Positions 51,243 through 60,004 are shown, numbered from the stretch's first letter. The stretch is 64,000 nucleotides of DNA from Desulfovibrio sp. (GCA_022839785.1 JALHJW010000001.1:124001-188000); one strand, 5' to 3'. Notes: generated by a model from the letters alone, not told the origin. Program-made: numbers and translations.

Positions 51243-52953
51243 CGACTGCATCAAGGCCTACACCGCCGACCAGGACAAGGCCGTGGCTCCTGCCGAGACC
51301 GTGGCCCGCGTGAAGGCGCTCCTCGCCGAGAAGGGCGAGGGCGTGCTCGCGGGCGTCAAGCGCATCGACACCGGCCGCCTGGGCATCCCCGTCTTCATCA
51401 GCACCTACGGCCCCAAGGCGCGGGCTATCACGCCCACGCACAAGCAGATGGGCAAGGGCGCCTCCCCGGAGCAGGCCGAGGCCTCGGCCCTCATGGAACT
51501 GGTGGAGCGCTACAGCTTCTTCCGCTTTTTCGGAACGCCGGAGAACTTTCGCGAGATGACCTGGAGCGAGGCGGAGACGCAATTCGGCCAGGACCTCATG
51601 CCGCTCTCCGAGATCCTGCTCTCCGTGGGCGAACGCCTGCCCGAGGAGCAGGCGCGGGGCATCATGGACCTCCTGCCCTGGCGCTTCTGTCAGGCGCTGC
51701 ACGTGGCCTCGGGCCGCATGCGCTGGGTCCCGGCCAACTGGTTCAAGCTGCTCAACGAATTCAACGGATCGAGCGCGGGCAACACCCTGGAGGAGTCGCT
51801 CCTGCAGGGCGGCTGCGAGTTGGTGGAGCGCCATGTCAGCGCCGTCATCGACGAGGGGCGGCCCGAGCTGCCCACCATCCGCCCCGAAACCACGGACCCG
51901 GTGCTGCAGCGCCTGCTGACCTGCTTCGCGGACAAGGGCATAGAGGTCTGGCTCAAGGACTTCTCCCTGGGCTTCCCCGTGCCCACCGTGGGCGCCGTGG
52001 CCCATGACCCGAGCACCTTCCCGGCCCTCTCGGAGATCGTCTTCACCGCGGGCACGGCCAGTTCGCCGGTCAAGGCCGCGGTGCGCGCCCTGACCGAGGT
52101 GGCCCAGCTCGCGGGCGACTTCGAGACCGCGGCCCGCTACGAACCCTCGGGCCTCTACAAGCCCGCGGACATGGACGACGCCGCCTGGCTGACGCGCGGC
52201 CCCGCGGTCGCCCTGGACGCGCTTCCCGGCGTGGAGCGCGCCAACATCCGCGATGAGGTCGACGCCCTGGCGCAGGGCCTTTCGGCCATGGGCTACCCGC
52301 TCTACACCATCGACACCCGCCACCCGGAACTGGGCATCCCGGCCAACTACAACGTCGCGCCCGGCCTGCTCTTCCGCGAGCGCAGCCGCCACGCCTGCCT
52401 GGGCCTCTACGTGGGCCGCAGGCTGTGCGAGGAGACGGATCACGAGACCGCCGTACGCGGCATCAAGATCCTGGCGGAGGTCTATCCGGACGCCCACTTC
52501 CTGCCCTTCTTCGAGGGACTGGCCGCGCTCAACGCGGGGGACGCCCAACTCGCCTTCGTCAAGTTCGAGAAGGCCTTGCCCCTGCAGAAAGGCGACGAGG
52601 ACACCGCCCTGACCGCCTTCTACTGCGCCTACAGCCTCTACCAGCTCGGCGACTTCGCGGGCGCGATGCCCTATCTCGACCAGGCCATCGCTCTGGAGCC
52701 GGGCGCGAAGGAGTTCTTCAACCTGCGCGGCATCTGCCACTTCAAGCAGGTGGAGTACCCGGCCGCGGCCGAGAACTTCGGCGCGGCCCTGAACCTCGAC
52801 GCGGGCTCGGCCGTGGACCTGGCCAACCTCGGCCTGTGCCACAAGTTCATGGGACAGCCCGGCCCGGCCCGAGAGTACCTGACCAAGGCCCTGGACATCG
52901 ACCCCTCCCTGGACTGGGCCAAGAGGCACCTGGAGCAGATCCGGGACGGTTGA
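51229..52953 (+). CDS. YcaO-domain protein with C-terminal TPR repeats
   Basis: A 574-residue protein. Residues ~60-395 are a YcaO ATP-dependent backbone-activating domain. Its three ATP/metal motifs are visible: EASALMELVERYSF, LQGGCELVERHVSA and SSPVKAAVRALTEVAQ. YcaO enzymes activate an amide with ATP to form azolines or thioamides; E. coli YcaO is linked to RimO-dependent ribosomal methylthiolation. Residues ~400-570 are TPR helices (FLPFFEGLAALNAGDAQLAF, LGLCHKFMGQPGPAREYL) in place of the proline-rich end of azoline-forming YcaOs. No TfuA partner or precursor peptide is visible. It starts inside the methyltransferase gene and lies 208 bases before dsrC. Confidence 0.88.
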   Translation: MLKLNDCIKAYTADQDKAVAPAETVARVKALLAEKGEGVLAGVKRIDTGRLGIPVFISTYGPKARAITPTHKQMGKGASPEQAEASALMELVERYSFFRFFGTPENFREMTWSEAETQFGQDLMPLSEILLSVGERLPEEQARGIMDLLPWRFCQALHVASGRMRWVPANWFKLLNEFNGSSAGNTLEESLLQGGCELVERHVSAVIDEGRPELPTIRPETTDPVLQRLLTCFADKGIEVWLKDFSLGFPVPTVGAVAHDPSTFPALSEIVFTAGTASSPVKAAVRALTEVAQLAGDFETAARYEPSGLYKPADMDDAAWLTRGPAVALDALPGVERANIRDEVDALAQGLSAMGYPLYTIDTRHPELGIPANYNVAPGLLFRERSRHACLGLYVGRRLCEETDHETAVRGIKILAEVYPDAHFLPFFEGLAALNAGDAQLAFVKFEKALPLQKGDEDTALTAFYCAYSLYQLGDFAGAMPYLDQAIALEPGAKEFFNLRGICHFKQVEYPAAAENFGAALNLDAGSAVDLANLGLCHKFMGQPGPAREYLTKALDIDPSLDWAKRHLEQIRDG

Positions 52954-52996
52954 GGGGCGCGCGGGCGTCGCGGACTTGTGAAAAAAAACGCAACTA

Positions 52997-53024
52997 TTGA
53001 CGAAGTCGCGTCGCCCATTTTAGA
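52997..53024 (+). promoter_or_regulatory. Upstream promoter candidate for dsrC
   Basis: TTGACG (52997-53002), 16 bases, TTTAGA (53019-53024). It lies in a locally AT-rich stretch just after the YcaO gene and would give a leader of about 130 bases. Confidence 0.35.
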
Positions 53025-53101
53025 AGGCCTATCGCAGACAAGACGACTGTCGGCCTTTGGGGCCGCATTCGATACAGGATGCCGACGTGTCCGGCGTTGC
53101 T

Positions 53102-53130
53102 TTGACAGGTCGGTGACAGGGTGCTACTAC
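53102..53130 (+). promoter_or_regulatory. Proximal promoter of dsrC
   Basis: A perfect TTGACA (53102-53107), an ideal 17-base spacer and TACTAC (53125-53130). The start near 53137 leaves a 25-base leader with AAGGAGGAG before the ATG, fitting strong independent expression. Confidence 0.55.
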
Positions 53131-53161
53131 CCGGCAACTCAACTCTTCAAGGAGGAGAACA

Positions 53162-53479
53162 ATGGCGACTGTCGAATTCCAGGGCAAAACCTTCGAGGTT
53201 GACGAGGACGGCTTCCTGCAGAAGTTTGAGGACTGGACCCCGGTGTGGGTCGACTACGTCAAGGAGCAGGAAGGCATCAAGGAGCTCACCGACGAGCACC
53301 AGAAGGTCATCGAGTTCCTGCAGGACTACTACAAGAAGAACGGCATCGCCCCGATGGTGCGCATCCTCTCCAAGGTGACCGGCTACAAGCTGAAGCACAT
53401 CTACGAGCTGTTCCCGTCCGGCCCCGGCAAGGGCGCCTGCAAGATGGCCGGCCTGCCCAAGCCCACCGGCTGCGTGTAA
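53162..53479 (+). CDS. dsrC: DsrC, sulfur-carrier partner of dissimilatory sulfite reductase
   Basis: A 105-residue protein of the DsrC/TusE family. The flexible C-terminal arm is GACKMAGLPKPTGCV, with Cys93 and penultimate Cys104 separated by ten residues, the pair that forms the trisulfide during sulfite reduction. The helix-turn region (MVRILSKVTGYKLKHIYELF) is complete. In sulfate reducers DsrC takes sulfur from DsrAB and is reduced through the DsrMKJOP membrane complex. It stands alone with its own promoter and terminator; dsrAB are not in the window. Confidence 0.98.
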   Translation: MATVEFQGKTFEVDEDGFLQKFEDWTPVWVDYVKEQEGIKELTDEHQKVIEFLQDYYKKNGIAPMVRILSKVTGYKLKHIYELFPSGPGKGACKMAGLPKPTGCV

Positions 53480-53502
53480 CAACCACGCGATTCCGGCATT
53501 CC

Positions 53503-53535
53503 AAAGCGGGACCTTCGGGTCCCGCTTTTTTGTTT
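53503..53535 (+). terminator. Rho-independent terminator of dsrC
   Basis: A 10-bp stem (AAGCGGGACC/GGTCCCGCTT) capped by a TTCG tetraloop, followed by TTTT-G-TTT. It starts 24 bases after the stop codon. Confidence 0.9.
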
Positions 53536-53564
53536 CCCACGGCTGCCGGGCGCAAGAGCCCGGC

Positions 53565-56342
53565 TCACTTCCGGGACTTGCCCGCGCCCGGCTTCCCCGC
53601 GCCTTTCGCGCCCCCGGCTCTGGCCGCCGGCCGTTTCGCCGCCCTGGTCCGGGCCGCGCCGCCCCCGGCCGCCGCTCCCTTGGCGGGTCCCTTGCCCTTC
53701 TTCTTGCGCGAACGCGCCGAGGAGACCTCACGCTCGTATTCCTCGTTGAAGAGCTGCTCCTTCTTGCGCTCGAAGACGATGGCCGTCTTGAGGGCCGCCG
53801 CGGTCATGGCCACGATGGAGAGGATGAGGATCAACCCCTTTTGCAGCTGCCACTTCTGTTTCAGCAGAAGATCGGCTGCCCAGTCGGTCATGTAGAGCTG
53901 CGCGAGGTAGATTATCAGCGGCACCAGGACCAGGGCCAGCCCCAGGCCGACCAGCTCCATCCAGATGAAGTTGCGGCCGAGCAGGAGGATGAAGAAGGTC
54001 GCGTCCCGGATCACGCGCAGGGTCACCAGGCGGCCCTGCAATTGGACGATGCGGTCCTCCACCTCGGAGAGGTAGGTCTGCGACTTGCGGAAGTTTTCCG
54101 CCACCTGCAGGTGCTGGGTCTTCATCCAGTTGAGCTTTTCCGCGCAGAAGTTGAAATCGCGGTTGAACTCGTGCAGCAGCTTGGGGAACGGGAACCAGGA
54201 GGCCTCGCGCTGCACGTCGGCCAACCGCTCTAGGAGCATGTCCACGCGCTTCTCAAGGACCCTGATCTCGCTGTCCACCTTCTCCTGCAAGTCGCGCGCA
54301 AAGGCGCGCACGCCCACGATGAGACGCTGGAAGGCCACGAAGTTGTTGATCTTGGTCAGGGCCAGGAGCCGCTGCGTCCGCAGGGTGGCCGCCTCCATGT
54401 ATTCGTGCTCCGGGGAGAACCACTGCTCCAGCTTTCCGGCAAGCTCCTCGGCCTGCTTGGAGGCCTTCTTGGCCTCCTCCTGGGCGTCGCTCCAGGGCTC
54501 CCAGAGCGCGGAAAGGATGTTGTAGCGTCCGCGCTCCAGCTCCGGATCGATGAGGATGCGGTTGAACATGTGCGGGTCCTGCTCGATGATTTGGAGCAGG
54601 AGCGCGATGGCGTGCTCGGTGAAGCCCATCTTCACGAAGCAGACCGCCTGCCGGTAGAGCGGGTCCAGCCAGCCCTTGGCGTGGCTTTCCGCCCTCTTGT
54701 ACTGGCTGATGGCCTTGTCGAACTCGAACTGATATTCCCACAGCCGCCCCTGCATGACGCAGGTCGAGGCGCGCTGCACCGGGGTGTAGGAAAGGCGCTC
54801 CGCCTCCTGCAGGAAGAAGGCCGCCTGCTGGAAGTCCTCGTTCTCCATGTGCAGCAGACCGACCAGGCCGCGCGGCTGGTAGCTGCGCGGGTAGCGCACC
54901 ATGGCGCTGCCCAGGAGGTGCTCCGCGTTCTGGGGATTGCCGCCGCGCAGGCTGTCCATGGCCGCCCAGATGAACTCGCCCTCCTCCGGCCCCAGGGACT
55001 CGAAGGCCCCCTGCCAGTCCTTGGACCGGCTGCGCCAGACCATGCGCATCATACGCAACTGGAACGGCAGGGTGTTCTCGAAGATGGCCTGCATGAGCAG
55101 CCCGGCCCTGTTCTTGCTCTCCAGGAGCCGGGTGATGGACTCCACCGGGTCCTTCTGCAGGGCGTCGTCCACCTCGCGGGCCATCTCGGAATAGTCCTCG
55201 AGATTCACCGCGGCCATCTTCTCCCATATCTCGGGCCGGCCGATGGGGAGATGACGCGAGGGGCATTCCGCGGGCTGGTGATTCTTGAGGCCGCAGTAGT
55301 AGCACTCGCGCTCCACTCCCGCGGTCAGCCTGCGGGGCAGGTCCACCTGCACGCTGCCGCTCCCGCCGCCGCCCTCGGCCCCCTGGGAGAGGTTCACGTA
55401 GCACCAGTTGTCCAGGCCCAGGCGCTCGTTGAAGTAGCCCACCGAGTTGACGGTGAATTCATCGCCCATGAGGAAGGCGGTGCGGTAAGTGAGGTGCGGG
55501 AAATCCGGGGTCAGGCGGTTCCATTCGATGTTCAGCTTCTTGGGCAGATCCTCGTTGAAATTGAGGCCTTCCTTGCCCGCGGCCAGCATCACGCAGGGCC
55601 AGTAGTGGCCCTCGGGGTTGGCCTTGATGCCGCGCACCATGTTCAGCATCTCCTTGGCCCAGGTGCGCAGCAGGCGCAGATTCTCCAGGGGCAGGATGAG
55701 GCCGCTTTCGTTGTAGATGAACTTGAGCCCCATGCGCCTGAGCAACACTTCGGCATTGTTGAAGAAGTGCCGCCAGCCCGTGAGGTAGTCGCGATCCGTG
55801 GGGCTGCCCAGGGGCTTGATCACGAAATACCAGGCCAGGGAGGATTCGTAGGAATAGCTCGGATCGGATTCGAGATACTTCCACTCCTGCTGGGCCAGCC
55901 CCGTCATAGGCGCGGCCTGGCGCAGATCCAGACCCGGAACGGACGTCACGGCCTCGGCGCAGCGGGGATGGACCAGGACTTCGAAGACGCCCGGGCTCAT
56001 GACGTCCTGCCCGGTCAGCTCGGCGGAGATTGACAGCGAAACCTCGTTGCTCCAGCCCACCAGCAGGGACGCCGGGATGACCTGGGCGAAGAGCGACATG
56101 GGATTGAGGCGGGACCATATCTGCAGGCGGGCGAGGGCCTTGAAGACCTCCTTGTTGGAGAAGAACCAGAGCGCCTGGGAGGGCGCGCCGGACATCTTCA
56201 CGCCGCCGTGCTCCTCCAGGGTCTGGGCCATGCCCTTGGTGAGCTGGCCGGACCAGACCATCCACAGGCCGAACCCGCTGGCCACCAGACGCGACTGGCG
56301 CACGCCCTGCAGGTTCTGCATGAGGTCTGAAAAGCTATACAT
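53565..56342 (-). CDS. Large TPR membrane protein with CCHC zinc knuckle and basic Ala/Lys tail
   Basis: A 925-residue protein not assigned to a named family. Residues ~1-340 have no motif I recognise. At 347-360 lies CYYCGLKNHQPAEC, an exact C-x2-C-x4-H-x4-C zinc knuckle. Residues ~365-640 contain TPR-like pairs (LVGLLHMENEDFQQAAFFLQ, YRQAVCFVKMGFTEHAIALL). A coiled-coil stretch (~690-770) is followed by hydrophobic segments near 785-825 and 843-862, and a cytoplasmic-type tail of ~52 residues rich in Lys, Arg, Ala and Gly. It is convergent with dsrC and divergent from the MoaE-like gene. It may be a membrane-tethered nucleic-acid or protein scaffold; that is inference. Confidence 0.75.
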   Translation of the reverse strand: MYSFSDLMQNLQGVRQSRLVASGFGLWMVWSGQLTKGMAQTLEEHGGVKMSGAPSQALWFFSNKEVFKALARLQIWSRLNPMSLFAQVIPASLLVGWSNEVSLSISAELTGQDVMSPGVFEVLVHPRCAEAVTSVPGLDLRQAAPMTGLAQQEWKYLESDPSYSYESSLAWYFVIKPLGSPTDRDYLTGWRHFFNNAEVLLRRMGLKFIYNESGLILPLENLRLLRTWAKEMLNMVRGIKANPEGHYWPCVMLAAGKEGLNFNEDLPKKLNIEWNRLTPDFPHLTYRTAFLMGDEFTVNSVGYFNERLGLDNWCYVNLSQGAEGGGGSGSVQVDLPRRLTAGVERECYYCGLKNHQPAECPSRHLPIGRPEIWEKMAAVNLEDYSEMAREVDDALQKDPVESITRLLESKNRAGLLMQAIFENTLPFQLRMMRMVWRSRSKDWQGAFESLGPEEGEFIWAAMDSLRGGNPQNAEHLLGSAMVRYPRSYQPRGLVGLLHMENEDFQQAAFFLQEAERLSYTPVQRASTCVMQGRLWEYQFEFDKAISQYKRAESHAKGWLDPLYRQAVCFVKMGFTEHAIALLLQIIEQDPHMFNRILIDPELERGRYNILSALWEPWSDAQEEAKKASKQAEELAGKLEQWFSPEHEYMEAATLRTQRLLALTKINNFVAFQRLIVGVRAFARDLQEKVDSEIRVLEKRVDMLLERLADVQREASWFPFPKLLHEFNRDFNFCAEKLNWMKTQHLQVAENFRKSQTYLSEVEDRIVQLQGRLVTLRVIRDATFFILLLGRNFIWMELVGLGLALVLVPLIIYLAQLYMTDWAADLLLKQKWQLQKGLILILSIVAMTAAALKTAIVFERKKEQLFNEEYEREVSSARSRKKKGKGPAKGAAAGGGAARTRAAKRPAARAGGAKGAGKPGAGKSRK

Positions 56343-56401
56343 CGCTCCGTCCCGGCGTTATGATCCCGACTCTGCGCTGGCCTGCAACCCTGGACACAGA
56401 A

Positions 56402-56794
56402 ATGGATATCTCAAAAACCATCGCCGAACTCAAGAAAGACCCGGAATTCCAGAAAAATGTGGGCATGGTCCTGGTCCACAACGGCGTGGTCCGCGGCTGG
56501 TCCCGCGACGGCCACAAGAATGTCGATGCCGTGGACATCACCGTGGACCGCGACAGCCTGGCCGCCATCTGCCGCGAATTCGAACAGCGCCCCGGCATCT
56601 GGCGCGTGGTGGCCGACGCCCGCGACGGCCTGCTCTTCCCCGGTGACGACGTGCTCTTCCTCGTCGTGGCCGGGGACGTGCGCGAAAACGTCAAGCCCGC
56701 CTTGTCCGATCTCCTCGACCGGGTCAAGGCCGAGGCCGTGCGCAAGAAAGAGCACATGAGCAGGCCCGAAGACCCCTGCCCGTGCAAAGCGTAA
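56402..56794 (+). CDS. MoaE-like protein (molybdopterin synthase large-subunit family)
   Basis: A 130-residue protein. The C-terminal half has the MoaE pattern: VLFLVVAGDVRENVKPALSD followed by an LLDRVKAEAVRKKEH segment, including the lysines (Lys115/Lys116) where the catalytic KxxxxxxKKE-type residues lie. The N-terminal half keeps VLVHNGVVRGWSRDG but is short compared with E. coli MoaE (150). It may be a divergent MoaE or a paralogue with another role. A terminal CPCK adds two cysteines. ATG at 56402. It precedes the glycosyltransferase gene by 18 bases. Confidence 0.65.
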   Translation: MDISKTIAELKKDPEFQKNVGMVLVHNGVVRGWSRDGHKNVDAVDITVDRDSLAAICREFEQRPGIWRVVADARDGLLFPGDDVLFLVVAGDVRENVKPALSDLLDRVKAEAVRKKEHMSRPEDPCPCKA

Positions 56795-56812
56795 GCAAAT
56801 AGCGGACCACCC

Positions 56813-58000
56813 GTGTCAGAAACGCCGGAGCTTTCCCCGCCCGGACGCCCGGCTCCGCCCCGGGACGCCCGCCGCGTCGCCATTCTGGTGGAACGCCTGG
56901 GGACCTACGGCGGCACCGAGGGCTTCGCGCGACGGCTGGCCCAGGCCCTGTCCGGCCGCGGCATCGCCGTGGACATGATCTGCGGCCGTCAGGAAACCGA
57001 CCCGCCGCCCGGCGTGGGCGTCGTCCGGGTGGGCCGCCCCCCCGTCCTGCGCTGGTTGAAGACGGTCTGGTTCGCCCATGCCGCGGAGCGCGCGCGGCGA
57101 CGCGGCGGCTACGCCGTCACCGTGTCCTGCGCCAACACCCTGGTCCAGGACATCGCGCGCGTCAGCGGCGGGCCGCTGCCCGTGTTCCACGCCAAGTCCA
57201 TCCGGGCCTGGCGTGCTGGCCTGCCCCGCCTGCTCAAGCGCCTCTCCCGCGCCCTCTCCCCGGCCAACGCCGCGGTCCGGGCCATCCAGGCCCGCCAATT
57301 CGCGGGGACCGGCCGCATCGTCTGCGTCTCGCACCTGGTGCGCGACTGGATGGCCGCCTCCTTTCCCGCGCTCGCAAACCGGCGCCTGGACGTGGTCTAC
57401 AATCTGCCCGACCTCTCGCGCTTCTCCCCCGCGGACGAGGACGCGCGGGCCGCGGCGCGCTCCGGGTTGGGCATCGCACCCGGCGACTACGCCGTCAGCC
57501 TCGCCGGAACCAATTTCATGCTCAAGGGCGTGGGCACGGCCATCGCCGCCCTGCCCCTGCTGCCCCCAAACGTCCGGCTGCTCGTGGCCGGAGGCAGGAA
57601 TCCCGGCCGCTTCCTGCGCCTCGCCCGCAGCCTGGGCGTGGCCGAACGCGTCCGTTTCCTGGGCCGGGTCACGGACATGCCCGGCCTCTACCGGGCCTCG
57701 GACCTCTTCGTCCTGCCCACCTTCTACGACACCTGCGCCAATGCCGTGCTGGAGGCCCGGGCCTGCGGCATCCCGGCCGTGACCACGGCCGACAACGGCG
57801 CGGCCTTCTTCCTGCCGCCGCACCGCATCCTGTCCGATCCCGCGGACCATCGGGCCCTGGCGCGGATCATCCGCTCGGTCATGGCCGAGGGCGAGGCGGC
57901 CCGCGAACCCTTCGTCTGGCCTCCGGACGCGGCTGCGGGCGTGGAGCCGTTCGTGCGCATGGTGGAAGAACTGCTGCACACGTCCGGAGGCCCCCAGTGA
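56813..58000 (+). CDS. Glycosyltransferase family 4 (GT-B fold)
   Basis: A 395-residue protein. The N-terminal domain has VAILVERLGTYGGTEGFARR, with the GGTE acceptor-loop motif. The C-terminal domain has GTNFMLKGVGTAIAALPLL, VRFLGRVTDMPGLYRASDLF and LPTFYDTCANAVLEARACG, the nucleotide-sugar binding and ExxxxxE-type features of WaaG-like enzymes. A role in lipopolysaccharide core or another envelope glycan is likely. It begins with GTG at 56813. Its end overlaps the next gene by 4 bases. Confidence 0.88.
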   Translation: MSETPELSPPGRPAPPRDARRVAILVERLGTYGGTEGFARRLAQALSGRGIAVDMICGRQETDPPPGVGVVRVGRPPVLRWLKTVWFAHAAERARRRGGYAVTVSCANTLVQDIARVSGGPLPVFHAKSIRAWRAGLPRLLKRLSRALSPANAAVRAIQARQFAGTGRIVCVSHLVRDWMAASFPALANRRLDVVYNLPDLSRFSPADEDARAAARSGLGIAPGDYAVSLAGTNFMLKGVGTAIAALPLLPPNVRLLVAGGRNPGRFLRLARSLGVAERVRFLGRVTDMPGLYRASDLFVLPTFYDTCANAVLEARACGIPAVTTADNGAAFFLPPHRILSDPADHRALARIIRSVMAEGEAAREPFVWPPDAAAGVEPFVRMVEELLHTSGGPQ

Positions 58001-59166
58001 CCCCACGCCTCACGGCCCTCCTGGCCGTTCTCGCCTGCCTCACGCTCCTCGCCGCGCCCTGCCCGGCCGCGGAAACCTTCGGTTCCGCCACGGCCGCCGG
58101 CTCCGCCCAGGCCGCCGCCCCGGCATTCGCCCCGACATCCGGCGATGCCCCGGTCGCCCTCCCGGCATCCGTGCCGGTCATCACCATCGGCACGGCCTTT
58201 CCCCGGCCCCCGGATATGTCCGTCTCCCCCTCGCAACTCCGCACCCCCCCGCCCGAACGGGCGGCGCGGCGCGAAGCCCTGGCCCAGGCCAGACGCGAGG
58301 CCTTGAGCGCCGCAGTCTTCGCCGTCGTCCCGCCGGGACCGGCCCGCGCCGCGTTCCTACTCGTCCGGCCGTGGCTCGAACGCATGGAGGACGCCTATCT
58401 CGAAGCCGTGCAGGTCACGCACGAGGAAACCGACGATCTAGGCGCGCTCAGACTGACCGTCAGTAGCGCCGTGCGTGTTGCGGACATGGTCGCCGACGCG
58501 CAGAGCCTGGCCCCCCGCCAACACCTACGCAACCTCCCGGCCGTCCGCGTCGAGGTCCAGGGGGAGCCGCCTCTGCGGCCCCAACTGGAACGGCTGGCGA
58601 AGGCCCTCCGCCAGGATCTCACGGACCTGGGCGCGACCGAGACGCTCCCCGCCGGGACGCCGCCGCCCGCCGTCCCCCTGCGCCTGACGCTCCGCCCCGC
58701 CACGCCCGCCGAGACGAACGGCAAGGGCGACGCCGTCGTCATGGAACTGCTCGGCTTTCGCGAGGAACGGCTGCTCGCCGCCACCTGTCCGGAAAGCGCC
58801 CTCCGCTCGGCCCAGGCCCCGTGCGTCGAGAATTTTCGCGCCGCTCTCGCCGCCTCCTTCCCCGCTCTGTGGCGAAACCGGTTCGAAGGGCCGACGAGCC
58901 TGACCGTGCAGCACCAGAACGTGGTTTCCGAGGACCGCGGACGGCAGGTCGCCCATTGCCTGGGCGCACATCTGCCCGGCGCGGCCTCCGCCAAGTTCCT
59001 GCACTACCTTTCGCCCGTGGCCGCCTACCGCCTCGACTACCGTGCGGACCCGGCCTTCCTCGACCAGGACCTGCGCCTGAACGGAGTGGGGCGTCTGTGC
59101 GGCGACTTCGGCGTGGCGCGCATCGAGGGCGAGACCGTGGTCATAGTCCCGCGCTCCGGGCGCTAG
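57997..59166 (+). CDS. Secreted protein of unknown function
   Basis: A 389-residue protein beginning with GTG inside the stop of the glycosyltransferase gene. It has a clear signal peptide (residues ~4-25, ending PCPAAETF). The mature region starts with an Ala/Pro-rich linker, then a helix (RREALAQARREALSAAVFAV) of the kind seen at the start of FlgT/LPP20-like periplasmic proteins, and later alternating short strands with two Cys pairs (CPES...APCVEN and late CLGA/RLCGD). I do not recognise a family. Translational coupling to a glycosyltransferase suggests an envelope role. Confidence 0.7.
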   Translation: MTPRLTALLAVLACLTLLAAPCPAAETFGSATAAGSAQAAAPAFAPTSGDAPVALPASVPVITIGTAFPRPPDMSVSPSQLRTPPPERAARREALAQARREALSAAVFAVVPPGPARAAFLLVRPWLERMEDAYLEAVQVTHEETDDLGALRLTVSSAVRVADMVADAQSLAPRQHLRNLPAVRVEVQGEPPLRPQLERLAKALRQDLTDLGATETLPAGTPPPAVPLRLTLRPATPAETNGKGDAVVMELLGFREERLLAATCPESALRSAQAPCVENFRAALAASFPALWRNRFEGPTSLTVQHQNVVSEDRGRQVAHCLGAHLPGAASAKFLHYLSPVAAYRLDYRADPAFLDQDLRLNGVGRLCGDFGVARIEGETVVIVPRSGR

Positions 59167-59177
59167 GCCGAGGGGAC

Positions 59178-59930
59178 ATGGAGCGCGCGCACCTCGACCC
59201 CGCCCGCACCTACCGGGCCGGACTGTCCAGACGCCCCGGCGAGACGTCCTTTCAGGTCGTCGTCGGCGAAAGCGACCTGCTCATCACCGCCTGCAGCGAC
59301 CTCTCCGCCCAGGCAGGGGACGTGCTCCGCCGTCTGCGCGGCGACATACAGACACACGCCGCCCTCAACCCCGGATTCTATCCGAGCCTCGTCCCCCTGC
59401 CCGCCCCCCCCGGCGCGCCCGAGATCGTGCGCCGCATGTGCGCGGCCGCCGCCGCGGCGGGCGTGGGTCCCATGGCCGCCGTGGCCGGAGCCGTGGCCAT
59501 GATGACCGCCGAGGCCCTCGCCCCCTTCTCCCCGGAACTGCTCGTGGAAAACGGAGGCGACCTCTACTGCATCTCCACCCGGACGCGCACCATCGGACTG
59601 CTGGCCGACCCGGCCCAGGGCATCGCCATCGGTGTGACCGTGCCCACCGCCGAATTCCCGGTCAGCTTCTGCGCCTCCTCCGGCCGCATCGGCCACTCCC
59701 TCTCCTTCGGCCACGGCGATCTCGTGGCCGTGCGCGCGGCCGACGCCTGCCTGGCCGACGCCGCGGCCACGGCCCTGGCCAACCTCCTGCACTCCAGGCA
59801 GGACGTCGGCCGCGTCACGGAGCAGGCCAAAGCTTGGGAAGCGCTGGGGGTCCAAGGCGTCTTCGCCCAGATGGACGAAACCCTGGCGGTCTGGGGCAGG
59901 ATGGAGTTGACCGCGCTGGCTGTCGGGTAG
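59178..59930 (+). CDS. UPF0280 family protein (ApbE-related fold)
   Basis: A 250-residue protein with the UPF0280 features: TYRAGLSRRPGETSFQVVV at the start, PMAAVAGAVAMMTAEAL, LVENGGDLYCIS and AADACLADAAATALAN. These mirror the flavin-transferase ApbE motifs (the GxxxxxxxxGG and Asp-containing DAxATA segments). Function is not established. ATG at 59178 follows GAGGGGA. It lies 11 bases after the secreted-protein gene and ends the plus-strand run. Confidence 0.85.
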   Translation: MERAHLDPARTYRAGLSRRPGETSFQVVVGESDLLITACSDLSAQAGDVLRRLRGDIQTHAALNPGFYPSLVPLPAPPGAPEIVRRMCAAAAAAGVGPMAAVAGAVAMMTAEALAPFSPELLVENGGDLYCISTRTRTIGLLADPAQGIAIGVTVPTAEFPVSFCASSGRIGHSLSFGHGDLVAVRAADACLADAAATALANLLHSRQDVGRVTEQAKAWEALGVQGVFAQMDETLAVWGRMELTALAVG

Positions 59931-59966
59931 CCGTCAGAGACAGCGGAGCGGGAGGAGAACAGGGCC

Positions 59967-60004
59967 CCCGGCGGCCAAGGGACAAAAGTCCTTTGGCCGC
60001 CGGG
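59967..60004. terminator. 17-bp hairpin between convergent UPF0280 gene and dnaA
   Basis: Arms of 17 bases (CCCGGCGGCCAAGGGAC with GTCCTTTGGCCGCCGGG, one G-T pair) around an AAAA loop. No T run outside the stem; probably bidirectional. Confidence 0.55.
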
